Source: Fibrobacter succinogenes (lineage in GTDB: Bacteria > Fibrobacterota > Fibrobacteria > Fibrobacterales > Fibrobacteraceae). Taken from it: DNA of 64,000 nucleotides. Below, one piece after another: positions 8,949-17,886 of the stretch; within the stretch, counting starts at the first letter, position 1; every line of letters starts with the position of its first letter. Location of the stretch: the NCBI GenBank assembly GCA_902800345.1, contig CADCDO010000019.1, positions 1 to 64,000 of the forward strand. The letters are read 5' to 3'. The notes under the pieces are model-generated. The model saw only the letters and a list, made by a program, of their open reading frames with translations, was not told the DNA's origin and made no database searches. The translations under genes and the position numbers were made by a program.

Positions 8949-10175
8949 TTACCAAATGTGGAAGCCTACACCGAGATAGAATCTATGCTTGGAATTTTTT
9001 TTATAATCGTCGGCTTTGCCACCATTTTCGCCATATTTAAACACATACTTCGCCTTAAGAGATAAATAGCCCCCTATTGGAGCATCATGTCCCATTTCAG
9101 AGATCCACGGTCTAAATTCAAATTGCATGCCCGCCATCCAAGTATTGTATCCCCCCACAAACGGAACTATCTTGAACAATTTATTTTCAAAAACATCTAC
9201 TCCAAGCAAGACATTCCAACCATCCAGAAAATCAGGATCCTCACCATGACTAGCCGTTAAAATAAAACGCTTATATTGAAGGACGACATTCAATTCAAAA
9301 TCGGAATTTGACGGACTGATAAAAAATTCTCCGCCGATGCCCCCTGTATAGAAACGTTCCAAATAATAATATTTGTAAGAATTATCAATTTCACGAGTTT
9401 GATTTGCCAAATGTCTGTGCTTTATAGCCCAACTTCTAAACTCCGAATCGGGATAATTATTTTGGAAACTTGCAAACATGGAAAACAACGAATCGTAATA
9501 AACAGAATCCTTATCAACGAAATCATCCTTCCAAACGCCATAACGCATTTGATAAATTTCATCTCTTTGGCTACATACTTCTGACATTTTTCCTTTTTTC
9601 ACTTCTTCAGAAAAACAAGCGATAGACTTATTTTTGATAACATTACGCGCGAACTCCATTTTCATCAATTCAGCCAAATCCTTGAGCTCTTGGCTTATAT
9701 CCGAATTCGAGATACGATTCAACTGTTCCTGAAGAACGTCCCGATTTGTCAAATTCATCTTTGCATCAAGAAATTCGATTAGTTTGTCGTCAAATGCAGA
9801 ATACCATTGATATTGATGAGCATATGCTCCTTGTGCATAAGAACGCAAATGATTATCATAATCACGAACAAACGTAACAATAGCCGAATCAAATTGATCC
9901 ATCAAAAGATAAATCTGCAAAAGTTCGTACTTGTCCAAGGCGTAGTCTTCATATGCGGAATCTGTCAAAACACCAATATAACGAGCAACAGAAAAAGAAT
10001 CTTTAATTTGTATAGACTGTAATAAAGAGTCGCGAGTATCCGCGATAAATTGACGGGGAGCACCATTTAGCTTAGCAATAAGAGATTCACGGGATTCTAT
10101 CGCCTTGGCGTAATCATTCCCAAAGCCCAAAACACACAGGCACAAAATCAACGAAATCAGAAATCGGAGACGCAT
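8949..10175 (-). CDS. Outer-membrane beta-barrel paralogue C
   Basis: The 408-aa product starts at the ATG at 10175, which opens a signal peptide (MRLRFLISLILCLCVLGFG); a longer open frame to 10334 would place the signal internally and was rejected. The helical region matches paralogue A (IGVLTDSAYEDYALDKYELL). The barrel half matches paralogue B and ends GVGFHIW. It is probably the first gene of the minus-strand cluster, reading away from the CRP-like sites at 10480. The function is unknown. Confidence 0.75.
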   Translation of the reverse strand: MRLRFLISLILCLCVLGFGNDYAKAIESRESLIAKLNGAPRQFIADTRDSLLQSIQIKDSFSVARYIGVLTDSAYEDYALDKYELLQIYLLMDQFDSAIVTFVRDYDNHLRSYAQGAYAHQYQWYSAFDDKLIEFLDAKMNLTNRDVLQEQLNRISNSDISQELKDLAELMKMEFARNVIKNKSIACFSEEVKKGKMSEVCSQRDEIYQMRYGVWKDDFVDKDSVYYDSLFSMFASFQNNYPDSEFRSWAIKHRHLANQTREIDNSYKYYYLERFYTGGIGGEFFISPSNSDFELNVVLQYKRFILTASHGEDPDFLDGWNVLLGVDVFENKLFKIVPFVGGYNTWMAGMQFEFRPWISEMGHDAPIGGYLSLKAKYVFKYGENGGKADDYKKNSKHRFYLGVGFHIW

Positions 10176-10479
10176 ATAAAATAAGATACAATTTTTCACA
10201 TAAAAAAGTAATATTTGGCGATTAAACGGTGGCAACCAGCCCAATTTTTGCCCCCAAAAGCCAAATGGAGTATATTTACAAACAAAAAGAGACTCGAAGA
10301 AGGATATGCGGATTTCCAGGATTCGCAAATTCAAAGTTTATGCAATCAAAACCAGCTCGTAAAAGTTATCAAATTTTTACAATTTTCAAATGGCCTGAAC
10401 ATTTCCAGTCCTTTTTCCAACCATTTTCCCTCCCACCATTTTGCTATTCTGAAATAAATTAAAGAAAGTTCTAGAATAT

Positions 10480-10512
10480 TGTGAAAACCATCACAATGTG
10501 ATTTTTTTCACA
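10480..10512 (+). promoter_or_regulatory. Two tandem CRP/FNR-type binding sites
   Basis: Two perfect TGTGA-N6-TCACA palindromes lie at 10480-10495 and 10497-10512, with centres 17 bp apart. A TATATT hexamer at 10535-10540 could be a -10 element. With a start near 10547 the site centres fall at about -42 and -59, the classical activator positions for CRP/FNR-family proteins. The protein that binds here and its signal are not known from the window. Confidence 0.75.
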
Positions 10513-10534
10513 TCGGAGCCCCTCTGAATCTACA

Positions 10535-10540
10535 TATATT
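10535..10540 (+). promoter_or_regulatory. Putative -10 element (TATATT)
   Basis: TATATT is placed 22 bp after the second CRP/FNR-like palindrome and about 25 bp before the ATG of the 19-codon ORF. No good -35 hexamer is seen, as expected for an activator-dependent promoter. Confidence 0.5.
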
Positions 10541-10564
10541 GTAGTCACAAACAAAGGGGGAAAA

Positions 10565-10624
10565 ATGGGTGCCAATAGCCGAAGCAACGATGGCGATGAT
10601 TACATCCCGCCGTTCAAACCGTAA
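10565..10624 (+). CDS. 19-aa small protein or leader peptide ORF
   Basis: An ATG is preceded at good distance by the strong Shine-Dalgarno AAAGGGGG. It opens 19 codons ending IPPFKP and a TAA. The peptide (MGANSRSNDGDDYIPPFKP) is hydrophilic and has no membrane segment. Two CRP/FNR-like sites and a -10 lie upstream and a strong terminator begins 18 bp downstream, so the unit would be a transcript of about 125 nt. It may be a true small protein or a regulatory RNA with a short ORF. It does not precede a same-strand gene, so it is not an attenuator leader. Confidence 0.55.
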   Translation: MGANSRSNDGDDYIPPFKP

Positions 10625-10642
10625 AATATCACAGCAAAGCAA

Positions 10643-10673
10643 AAAAAACGAGTCCGAAAGGATTCGTTTTTTT
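10643..10673. terminator. Strong bidirectional Rho-independent terminator
   Basis: The stem AAAAACGAGTCC / GGATTCGTTTTT with a GAAA loop is flanked by A and T tracts. It closes the small-ORF transcript on the plus strand and overlaps the 3' end of the minus-strand gene at 10672, serving both. Confidence 0.85.
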
Positions 10674-11193
10674 AGTCATAGATTATTCTTTCTAACCGTC
10701 CAAATATGTCTTTCGCTTTTTCGGCTTTATCAGGTAATTCGTTTATATTCAAAACATAGAATAAGCGTTCTTTTTTATCAATGAACTCAATGTTGAAAGT
10801 TTCTCCATCCAAATAATACACTTCATTACTTTCTTCTTCCATTACATAAGTTTTAATTGCTGTTTTCAGCTTCTTTAGATGATGTCTTTTTTCTTGGGCG
10901 ATTTTTTCCCAAACGCAATCGTTTTCCTTGATGGTGCAAATGTAGGCGTCGCTGGAATCATCATTCCATTTCAACTTTCCACGTTTAATCCTATTTGCAT
11001 CAAGAGAATTTATGGAGTACGAAATAATGTTGTCAAAGTATTCAAACAAAGAAGACATGTCGTAGCGAGCATAAGAACCTATATCCCGGTAAATAACAAA
11101 ATCCGTTTTGGGCGGCTTATACGAGAAACAGTCGTAGATATAATAGGCAAGCAAAGGTATCGCTATAATAAAAATTATCCATTTTTTGCTCAT
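10672..11193 (-). CDS. Membrane-anchored hypothetical protein
   Basis: This 173-aa protein has one N-terminal transmembrane segment (WIIFIIAIPLLAYYIYDCF) and then a hydrophilic, charged domain with two isolated cysteines. No known domain is recognised. Codon and base use are A+T-rich compared with the housekeeping genes nearby. Convergent with the small-ORF transcript, it shares the terminator at 10643-10673. Confidence 0.65.
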   Translation of the reverse strand: MSKKWIIFIIAIPLLAYYIYDCFSYKPPKTDFVIYRDIGSYARYDMSSLFEYFDNIISYSINSLDANRIKRGKLKWNDDSSDAYICTIKENDCVWEKIAQEKRHHLKKLKTAIKTYVMEEESNEVYYLDGETFNIEFIDKKERLFYVLNINELPDKAEKAKDIFGRLERIIYD

Positions 11194-11261
11194 TACATTT
11201 CCTCATGAATATCATTAAAATACTTTTATTCGTTCCCCCAAATACACAACTTAACGTAAAA

Positions 11262-11296
11262 AAAATTACCCCATCACGGGAAAAATGGGGTAAATT
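11262..11296 (-). terminator. Terminator downstream of purB on the minus strand
   Basis: The inverted repeat ATTACCCCAT / ATGGGGTAAT is followed on the minus strand by eight T. It lies 3' of the repeat block behind purB and upstream of the gene at 10672-11193. Confidence 0.65.
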
Positions 11297-11364
11297 CACT
11301 ATAAAGATGGCGGATCAAGTCCGCCATGACGTTGTACGGTAATTTATTTAACCACCGAAGCAAC

Positions 11365-11605
11365 AATTCGCCTAGAAACGAGCAGGACAAGGTGCGAGCG
11401 TTCTCAAACGACTAATTTGACTTAGTGCCTAGCGAGACAAAATTCGCCTAGAAACGAGCAGGAGAAAATCGCTTTAGAATCAAGCAAGACGAGGCGCGAG
11501 CCGTTCTCAAACGACTAATTTGTCATAGTGCCTGGCGAAACAAAATTCGCCTAGAAACGAGCAGGACAAAATCGCTTTAGAATCAAGCAAGACGAGGCGC
11601 GAGCC
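11365..11605. repeat. Interleaved direct repeats in the purB 3' region
   Basis: The block AATTCGCCTAGAAACGAGCA occurs at 11365, 11441 and 11544. The block ATCGCTTTAGAATCAAGCAA with its GACGAGGCGCGAGCC tail occurs at about 11468 and 11571. GTTCTCAAACGACTAATTT occurs at 11400 and 11503. The unit is about 103 bp with partial copies. No coding capacity is seen. Together with the next palindrome this fills the 480-bp gap between the genes. Confidence 0.8.
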
Positions 11606-11636
11606 CCCGTAGCGTACTAAAGCGTACGTGAGGGGG
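11604..11636. repeat. Palindromic element CCCGTAGCGTAC..GTACGTGAGGG
   Basis: Nested complementary arms (GCCCCC/GGGGGC and GCGTAC/GTACGT) surround a short AT loop. A related copy in the opposite orientation lies at 29474-29501. Both are in intergenic DNA 3' of genes. Confidence 0.65.
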
Positions 11637-11672
11637 CGAGCAACGAAGTATTGCGCCGATTATAAAGCGATT

Positions 11673-13064
11673 TTACACTTTCAATTCGCCAGCGTCGATC
11701 GTAGCCCAGTCGGGTATCGCTTCAATCGCCGGGCGGACTTCTTCGGTCACGAACTTCACGACCTGTCCCGGAGCGCGGCCCACAAACTTGCGGAGATCGA
11801 GGATTTCCTTGAGCTTTTCTTCAGTGATGCCGAGCTTCTGGAACTTTTCGTTCTTCAGCACGCGTTCGAGCAAGTCATTGTCCTTGCCCTGTTCCTTCAC
11901 GACCTTGCCCGCTTCCATACTCATCACGCGGATTTCTTCGTGGAGTTCCTGGCGGTCGCCACCGTTCTTGACGCCTTCCATGATGATGTTTTCGGTAGCC
12001 ATGAACGGGAGTTCAGCCATGATGCGCTTTTCGATGACCTTCGGATAAACCACGAGGCCGTTCGTCACGTTTTCAGCGATGATGAGCATGGCATCCATAG
12101 CGAGGAACGCTTCCGGAATGGCGAGGCGCTTGTTGGCGCTATCGTCAAGCGTACGTTCGAACCACTGCGTTGCCTGCGTGAAGGCGGTGCTGTTCACCTG
12201 GGCCATCACGAAACGGGCCAGGGAGCAGATACGTTCGCTGCGCATCGGGTTACGCTTGTAAGCCATGGCAGAGGAACCAATCTGAGTCTTTTCGAACGGT
12301 TCTTCCACTTCCTTCACGCCCTGCATGAGGCGCATGTCGGTAGCGAACTTGTGCAGAGACTGAGCGATGGAACTGAGCACCTGGTTCACGCGGTTGTCCC
12401 ACTTACGGGTGTAGGTTTGACCGGTGATGGTGAGCACGCGCTTGAAGCCCGCCTTGGCGGTCACGCGGCGGTCAAGTTCCATAATCTTTTCTTCGTCGCC
12501 ATTAAACAGGTCCATGAAGCTAGCCTGCGTACCGGTCGTGCCCTTCACGCCGCGGAACGGAAGCACTTCGATGAGGAAGTTGAGTTCTTCGAGGTCGATG
12601 AGCATGTCCTGAAGCCAGAGGCAAGCGCGCTTACCCACGGTCGTGAGCTGGGCTGCCTGGAAGTGGGTGGCGCCGAGCTGAGCCATGTCCTTGTATTCCA
12701 TCGCAAACTTGGAAAGTTTGTCCATCACGCGGCAAAGGCGCTTGCGGACGAGGATCATGGCCTGCTGCATCTGGATAAGGTCGGTGTTGTCGCCCACGAA
12801 TGCGGAGGTCGCACCGAGGTGGATGATGCCCTTCGCCTTCGGGCACTGGACGCCGTAAGCGTAAACGTGACTCATCACGTCGTGACGGCGGCGCTTTTCT
12901 TCTTCTTCGGCGACTTCGAAATTGATGTCCTTCTCGTGGGCCTTCAGTTCGTCCACCTGCTCCTGCGTAATCGGGAGGCCGAGTTCCATTTCGGATTCGG
13001 CGAGGTAAATCCACAGCTTGCGCCAAGTCTGGAACTTGTACTGCGGGCTGAAGATGAAACTCAT
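11673..13064 (-). CDS. purB: Adenylosuccinate lyase, eukaryote-like, 5' end damaged
   Basis: PurB cleaves SAICAR and adenylosuccinate in purine synthesis. The 463-aa sequence resembles the animal-type enzyme: [32 protein letters not shown], the catalytic-loop signature [16 protein letters not shown] and FMATENIIM. The frame continues upstream of the only ATG through [13 protein letters not shown] up to a TAG at 13140-13142, with no ATG, GTG or TTG. The lost N-terminus carries the Arg-Tyr pair (RYAS) that in this family contacts the substrate phosphate. Upstream DNA belongs to an S8 peptidase gene in another frame. Either the gene is broken, it uses an unusual start, or the junction is an assembly error. 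Confidence 0.9.
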   Translation of the reverse strand: MSFIFSPQYKFQTWRKLWIYLAESEMELGLPITQEQVDELKAHEKDINFEVAEEEEKRRRHDVMSHVYAYGVQCPKAKGIIHLGATSAFVGDNTDLIQMQQAMILVRKRLCRVMDKLSKFAMEYKDMAQLGATHFQAAQLTTVGKRACLWLQDMLIDLEELNFLIEVLPFRGVKGTTGTQASFMDLFNGDEEKIMELDRRVTAKAGFKRVLTITGQTYTRKWDNRVNQVLSSIAQSLHKFATDMRLMQGVKEVEEPFEKTQIGSSAMAYKRNPMRSERICSLARFVMAQVNSTAFTQATQWFERTLDDSANKRLAIPEAFLAMDAMLIIAENVTNGLVVYPKVIEKRIMAELPFMATENIIMEGVKNGGDRQELHEEIRVMSMEAGKVVKEQGKDNDLLERVLKNEKFQKLGITEEKLKEILDLRKFVGRAPGQVVKFVTEEVRPAIEAIPDWATIDAGELKV

Positions 13065-14928
13065 TTCCTTGCTGGCGTAACGCTTGATAAGCGGGCTTTC
13101 GAATTTGGTATGCGTCCGGAAGTTCCAGGAAATTGTAGCCTAGCAGCACGCGACCACCCAGGTTTTCCCCGTTACCTTCTTTTCTTTCAATGATAATTTC
13201 CAAGTCTCCACTATTTTCAGTCGTAATATCAACAACTTCAAACGGATTTGACGTGGATTCCGATCTGGCTATCGTCCTGCCATTCTGCTTTACCTTGAGA
13301 TTTATATCTTGCGGAAGCCGCCCATATTGAGCAACGGCCGTCCCGCTTGAGAGCCAAGCGATTGCAATACGATATTTTCTCCCGCTTTGAATACCCGTTT
13401 CCGTAAATGAAATCTTTTTATTCTTGAAAAAATCACCATTGTTGCCATTCCAGAATTTAGAACGGTTCTTTTCAAACATGGCCCTGCCATCAGGAACACC
13501 CATGGCTACTTTATACTCAACATTATCTGCGTCGTGCTGTTCAGCGTTAATTATCTTTTTAACACTCGAAGTAATCAGGAGGGCTTTGACCACCTCAGGA
13601 TGCCACTTATAGAACGGGAATCGGTCCAATAACAAAGCAACTGACGCTGCCGTATATGGCGAAGAAGAACTAGTCATAAGGAAATAAGGAGTCAACACGG
13701 CTCCACCTACCCAATTGTCTCCATTTCTTTGCTCTATAAATGCAACACCATCATTTGGGAAAAGCAAATCCGAAAAATTTGCAATTTCCGGTTTAACATA
13801 TTTTATTGCATTACTTTTAGGATACCAGGGATTAACATTGCTAGAGGTTTTATGGTATGTCAAGTCATTATGGACTGCACCAACAGCAATCACATTGACT
13901 GCCCTAGCAACCTGCGAAATATGAGCATTTGATCTACAGGAATACGACGTTCCCGTACTCGTACCACAATTTCCGGCACTGCCAAATTCAATTGTCCTTG
14001 TATTATAAATAAAGTCGTCAATATATTTACTTTCGTTTTCATCATAATCCGTCCCAGCACTCCCATAAGAATGATTACCTATATATATCTTAGGAGATCT
14101 GTTATAGCCATCAACCGGTAGAGCCACTTTTCCATCACATAAAGATTGCAAACCATAAAGCGTTGCACCTGGAGCGACATGGCTCAATACCTTAGCAGTA
14201 TGAGTTCCATGAACTATGTCTGAAGGCCGTGATTTTGGATAATTAATATAGCAATTCGCTTCAAGTCTATAATTCGCTCCGTAACCTTGAAGTGGGAGGG
14301 CAACTTCTGTAAATGATATCCCGATATTTTTACCAGTAATATTACTTCCAATCACAGATGCGTTTAAATTTGATTTTTTTAACACTGACGAATAATTCAA
14401 AAAATCAATATCTTCATATTGCGTTATACTATATTTATCCGAATGAGTAGGCATACTTCGAACACACGACTCCTTACCAGAGCATGGATCTGAAGCAAAA
14501 CTTACTCTATACAAGCTCTCATCCATTAATTTATCATAATTCTTTTTATTTTCTCGTATAAATTTGGCTCTCGCTTGATCATTATCTTCGACGTTATTAA
14601 TCCTTGATATATACTGCGATTCTGACAAGCCCTCTTCAGTATTAAAAGCATACCATCTTTTCCCATTACGGTGTTCAAAAGCACCATACGTTTTTGCAAT
14701 ACTCACTTCTGACGGATAATCGGCAGCCTTGGCCAACACCTTCGATTTCTGCGTCTTGACAAAATTTTGCGGAGTATATCGAACCTTTGAATTATGGCGG
14801 CCAAGCACATCGGTTTGAGCCTTGGTAACGTTGAGTTCCGCCGAAGATACAGCGACAACTCGTTCTGCCGCACCGGCATTCATTGCAACAGCACTTCCAA
14901 TCAGAAGAAGAATCGATTTTTTAGACAT
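12631..14928 (-). CDS. S8 (subtilisin-like) peptidase, fused out of frame into purB
   Basis: The real part runs from 14928 to about 13125 (roughly 600 aa). It has SD AAAGGAGG, a signal peptide ([19 protein letters not shown]), the His box VHGTHTA, the oxyanion Asn in GNHSYGSAG and the Ser box [12 protein letters not shown]. The position of the catalytic Asp reads IGISFTEV, giving Glu instead of Asp. The sequence then runs through [15 protein letters not shown]. The last 165 or so residues are Arg/Pro-rich nonsense from reading purB in the wrong frame. The gene is A+T-richer than purB. It is probably secreted; the C-terminus as given is not natural. Confidence 0.75.
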   Translation of the reverse strand: MSKKSILLLIGSAVAMNAGAAERVVAVSSAELNVTKAQTDVLGRHNSKVRYTPQNFVKTQKSKVLAKAADYPSEVSIAKTYGAFEHRNGKRWYAFNTEEGLSESQYISRINNVEDNDQARAKFIRENKKNYDKLMDESLYRVSFASDPCSGKESCVRSMPTHSDKYSITQYEDIDFLNYSSVLKKSNLNASVIGSNITGKNIGISFTEVALPLQGYGANYRLEANCYINYPKSRPSDIVHGTHTAKVLSHVAPGATLYGLQSLCDGKVALPVDGYNRSPKIYIGNHSYGSAGTDYDENESKYIDDFIYNTRTIEFGSAGNCGTSTGTSYSCRSNAHISQVARAVNVIAVGAVHNDLTYHKTSSNVNPWYPKSNAIKYVKPEIANFSDLLFPNDGVAFIEQRNGDNWVGGAVLTPYFLMTSSSSPYTAASVALLLDRFPFYKWHPEVVKALLITSSVKKIINAEQHDADNVEYKVAMGVPDGRAMFEKNRSKFWNGNNGDFFKNKKISFTETGIQSGRKYRIAIAWLSSGTAVAQYGRLPQDINLKVKQNGRTIARSESTSNPFEVVDITTENSGDLEIIIERKEGNGENLGGRVLLGYNFLELPDAYQIRKPAYQALRQQGNEFHLQPAVQVPDLAQAVDLPRRIRNGTRPPDYAGAGGRTEGPREGHQFRSRRRRRKAPPSRRDESRLRLRRPVPEGEGHHPPRCDLRIRGRQHRPYPDAAGHDPRPQAPLPRDGQTFQVCDGIQGHGSARRHPLPGSPAHDRG

Positions 14929-14939
14929 TAGTCCTCCTT

Positions 14940-15280
14940 TTAAAGTTACCTCTAAAAATTCATTTTTTAGAAGTTTTCAACCCTAGGCCAATCGACAATA
15001 AGGTCTGCACACAATATATTTCACAAAAATATCTTGTCAAGAAAATTTATGATAACAATAAATAAATATTGTTCGCAAAACTACAATATTATTGCATTTA
15101 TCAGCAACACCGTTCAATTATTCTTAAACAATTATGGAATATTACTTTTAGACCACACAGAACAGCCTATTCCAAAGATTATAACAACGATATCTCCCCA
15201 AAGTTCCTAATTCGTTCACATCCTGCTTTACACAACAATTATATTTGTCTATATTTTTTTTGATAATTTTAAAACTTGGA
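14940..15280. other. Divergent intergenic region between S8 peptidase and esterase
   Basis: About 350 bp of A+T-rich DNA carry the promoters of the two divergent genes. No ORF, clear hairpin or CRP-like site is seen in it. Confidence 0.5.
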
Positions 15281-15287
15281 AAAATTT

Positions 15288-16622
15288 ATGATGTCTCAGT
15301 TTATAAGCAAAAAGGGGATTTTCTCTGTTTTCGCAGCCCTCACCCTGTGCGCAGCCAATTCAAACGCGGCCGACACCCGCTACAAAGACCGCATGTTCGA
15401 AGTGGAAAAAAAGAAAGACGTAGAGTTTGCGGTCAACGTCCCGCACCTGAGTTCCCTGCACTCGTTGACGCAGATGATTTACGCCTTTGCCGGGGAATAC
15501 ATCTATTTTTACAACAACGAAAACGATGTTACAACCCAGCCCCTGCTGCTAGACCTCTACACCCCCAAAGCTGACAACGAGACAAAACGCGCAGCCATCA
15601 TCGTCAGTCACGGAGGCGCCATGGTCGCCGGCGCCAAAGACGATACCGACCAGCAATCCGTAAACTACTGCGATTCCCTCGCCGCCCGCGGATTCGTAAC
15701 CGCCTCCATCCAGTACCGTCGCGGAGTCACCCTCACGGGGAGCGGGGTAAATTACAGCATCGACAGCGTCGATTTTGCCCGAACCGTATATCGCGGCGTC
15801 CAGGATGTAAGCGCAGCAGTCCGCTACATGCGCAAGAACGCAGACAAACTAGGCATTGACCCGAACCGCATTTATCTCTTGGGCAACAGCGCCGGGGCTA
15901 TCCTCTCGCTCGAAAATATCTATGTCCGCAAAGAAGCAGACTTTCCCAGTTACATCAACAAAACGGGCGCTCCGGAACTCGGCGGCATGGACATTTATGG
16001 CGAACAAGGTGTCGATTCCCATGCAAACGGAGCCGTATCCTTGTGGGGCGCCATCCACAATCCAAACATCATTGGCGAAAACAAAACGCCTGTGCTCCTC
16101 ATCCACGGAACCGACGACGAGACGGTCCTTTTCAAGACGGGCAAACCTCTTGGCGAAGGTTTTTCCATGTCGAACATGACACTCAATGTCCAGGCCCCCA
16201 CTCTTTACGGCAGCTATGTCATCGATTCCGTTTTGACAGCGAAAAACATCGAGCACGAAACGTATTTCGTCAACGGTGCCGACCACGAATTCTATGATGA
16301 CACCGAATACGAAAAACCGGTGCAAGACAAGGTATTCAACTTCCTTTACAAGCTCGCGACATCCGAAGTCACGACATCCACCCATTCCCGCAAATTCGCC
16401 ATCGCGCACAAATCCGCAATCCAGATGCAAAACGGCAACACGAGTTTTACCGTATCTAGTGGAAAAAGCCTGAAGTTCGAAATTTTGGACATTCGCGGTC
16501 GCACGTCCATGAAGGGAACCGTTTCAGCCGGGCAATCCATAGCCATGGGCTCCCTGTCCAAAGGAATTTACGTGCTGAAAGTTCAGGGCGAACAAGCTAT
16601 ACATTTCAACCTCAGCAAATAA
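15288..16622 (+). CDS. Secreted alpha/beta-hydrolase esterase with C-terminal sorting-like domain
   Basis: The 444-aa product has a signal peptide (IFSVFAALTLCAANSNAA). An alpha/beta-hydrolase fold follows with the oxyanion motif SHGGAMVAG, nucleophile elbow GNSAG, acidic HGTDDETV and catalytic His near GADHEF. This is the arrangement of carbohydrate or acetyl esterases. After about residue 370 comes a beta-rich domain (EILDIRGRTSMKGTVSAG..LSKGIYVLKV), typical of type IX secretion sorting domains. It probably removes acetyl or other ester groups from plant polysaccharide outside the cell, and the neighbouring GH16 glucanase fits this. Two adjacent ATGs (15288, 15291) are possible starts. Confidence 0.8.
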   Translation: MMSQFISKKGIFSVFAALTLCAANSNAADTRYKDRMFEVEKKKDVEFAVNVPHLSSLHSLTQMIYAFAGEYIYFYNNENDVTTQPLLLDLYTPKADNETKRAAIIVSHGGAMVAGAKDDTDQQSVNYCDSLAARGFVTASIQYRRGVTLTGSGVNYSIDSVDFARTVYRGVQDVSAAVRYMRKNADKLGIDPNRIYLLGNSAGAILSLENIYVRKEADFPSYINKTGAPELGGMDIYGEQGVDSHANGAVSLWGAIHNPNIIGENKTPVLLIHGTDDETVLFKTGKPLGEGFSMSNMTLNVQAPTLYGSYVIDSVLTAKNIEHETYFVNGADHEFYDDTEYEKPVQDKVFNFLYKLATSEVTTSTHSRKFAIAHKSAIQMQNGNTSFTVSSGKSLKFEILDIRGRTSMKGTVSAGQSIAMGSLSKGIYVLKVQGEQAIHFNLSK

Positions 16623-16675
16623 CGCAAAAACTGAACAGTCGATACAGTTCACTCCGTAATATCATTTAGTCATAT

Positions 16676-16691
16676 TGTGCAAAATCTCACA
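16676..16691 (+). promoter_or_regulatory. CRP/FNR-like site upstream of the glucanase
   Basis: TGTGC-AAAATC-TCACA differs by one base from the perfect palindromes at 10480-10512. It lies 60 bp before the GH16 start. Two possible -10 hexamers follow (TATATT at 16698, TATGGG at 16714). With the second, the site centre would be at about -42 (activation); with the first it would overlap the promoter (repression). Confidence 0.5.
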
Positions 16692-16750
16692 CGAACCTAT
16701 ATTGGTATTGATGTATGGGATTTTTTTTCTAGATGATTCATGGAGGAAAA

Positions 16751-17827
16751 ATGAATATCAAGAAGACAGCAGTCAAGAGCGCCATTGTTGCAGCCGCCCT
16801 TACTGCGGCCGTTAGCGCTAAAGATTACAGCGGTGCCGAACTTTACACCAACGAAACTTGGAAGTATGGCAAGTTCGAAGCCCGTATGCAGATGGCGGCC
16901 GGCTCAGGAACCGTGAGCTCCATGTTCCTTTACCACAACGATTCTTATCTCGGCGGTAACGAGCCCTGGGTCGAAGTGGATATTGAGATTTTGGGCAAGA
17001 ATCCCAACAGTTTCCAGTCCAACATCATTACAGGTTTTGGTCCCGGAAACGGTCAGCCCGACCGCAAGGTGACCAGCGAAAAGCATCACACCATCAACCC
17101 GGCCTCAAACCAGTCATTCCACACCTATGGCATGGAATGGACTCCAGATTACGTGGCATGGATTTTGGACGGCCAAGTTGTCCGCAAGACCGTCAAGGGA
17201 CAGGGCGACAACAACCAGGTTGAGGACCTCGGCAAAAAGCCGCAGGGTCTCCGTTTCAACTTGTGGTCCCACGAAGATGCCGGCTGGGTCGGCGCATGGA
17301 ACGACAACATCCTGCCGGTTTACCAGTTCATCAACTGGGTCAAGGTTTACGAATACAAGCCAGGCGAAGGCGACAACGGAAGCGATTTCAAGCTCCTTTG
17401 GACAGACGATTTCGACACTTTCGACAATAACCGATGGAGCAAGGGTGATTGGACATTCGACGGAAACCGTGTCGATATCAGCCCGAACAACATCTTCACC
17501 AAGGACGGCATGGCCATCATCGCCCTCACCAAGAAGGGTCAAGAAGGTTTCAACGGTCAAGTTCCCAAAGATAACGAACAAGCTCCCGCTTCTTCAAGCG
17601 CTGCTCAGCCCCCTTCTAGCAGCAGTGTAGCATCTTCCAGCAGCATCGCAGCAAGCTCTTCAAGCAGTGCGGTCACTCCACCCAGTTCCTCCAGCAAAAC
17701 AAATGCCATCAGGGCCCTTCGCACGACCCCGAAAAACATAAAGGAACTCCGCAATCTAGTAAATGCCAAGGGAGCGAAGGTATCTCCGAACGGGCACAAA
17801 CGCTACCGCGTGCATTTTGAATACTGA
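16751..17827 (+). CDS. GH16 1,3-1,4-beta-D-glucanase (licheninase), circularly permuted type
   Basis: This enzyme hydrolyses mixed-linkage beta-glucan outside the cell. The 358-aa protein starts at 16751 behind SD GGAGG, with a signal peptide ending VSAKD. The GH16 catalytic motif WVEVDIEI gives E75-x-D77-x-E79. The permuted order is that of the F. succinogenes enzyme: the catalytic half comes first and the strand LLWTDDFDTFDNNRWSKGDW, normally N-terminal, follows at about 220. Two Ser/Pro-rich linkers (SSSS blocks, 280-320) and the basic tail LVNAKGAKVSPNGHKRYRV complete it. A loop insertion around GFGPGNGQPD distinguishes it from the classic enzyme. A CRP/FNR-like site lies upstream. Confidence 0.96.
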   Translation: MNIKKTAVKSAIVAAALTAAVSAKDYSGAELYTNETWKYGKFEARMQMAAGSGTVSSMFLYHNDSYLGGNEPWVEVDIEILGKNPNSFQSNIITGFGPGNGQPDRKVTSEKHHTINPASNQSFHTYGMEWTPDYVAWILDGQVVRKTVKGQGDNNQVEDLGKKPQGLRFNLWSHEDAGWVGAWNDNILPVYQFINWVKVYEYKPGEGDNGSDFKLLWTDDFDTFDNNRWSKGDWTFDGNRVDISPNNIFTKDGMAIIALTKKGQEGFNGQVPKDNEQAPASSSAAQPPSSSSVASSSSIAASSSSSAVTPPSSSSKTNAIRALRTTPKNIKELRNLVNAKGAKVSPNGHKRYRVHFEY

Positions 17828-17855
17828 TAATTCAATCATAATACCCCCTCACTCC

Positions 17856-17886
17856 AAAACCATGTGACTCCGGTCGCATGGTTTTT
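17856..17886 (+). terminator. Terminator of the glucanase gene
   Basis: Stem AAAACCATGTGAC / GTCGCATGGTTTT with a TCCG loop, followed by T residues, 28 bp after the stop codon. Confidence 0.75.

Noticed and set aside
10215..10462. Short plus-strand ORFs (77-80 aa) upstream of the CRP-like sites
   Set aside because: They overlap the 5' region of the outer-membrane gene and lack ribosome sites and recognisable content.
12631..13120. C-terminal 165 residues of the S8 ORF as a real Arg/Pro-rich domain
   Set aside because: This stretch is purB read in a different frame, with no independent evidence.
11628..13193. 521-aa ORF antisense to purB
   Set aside because: Shadow of a high-GC coding strand; purB motifs are unambiguous.
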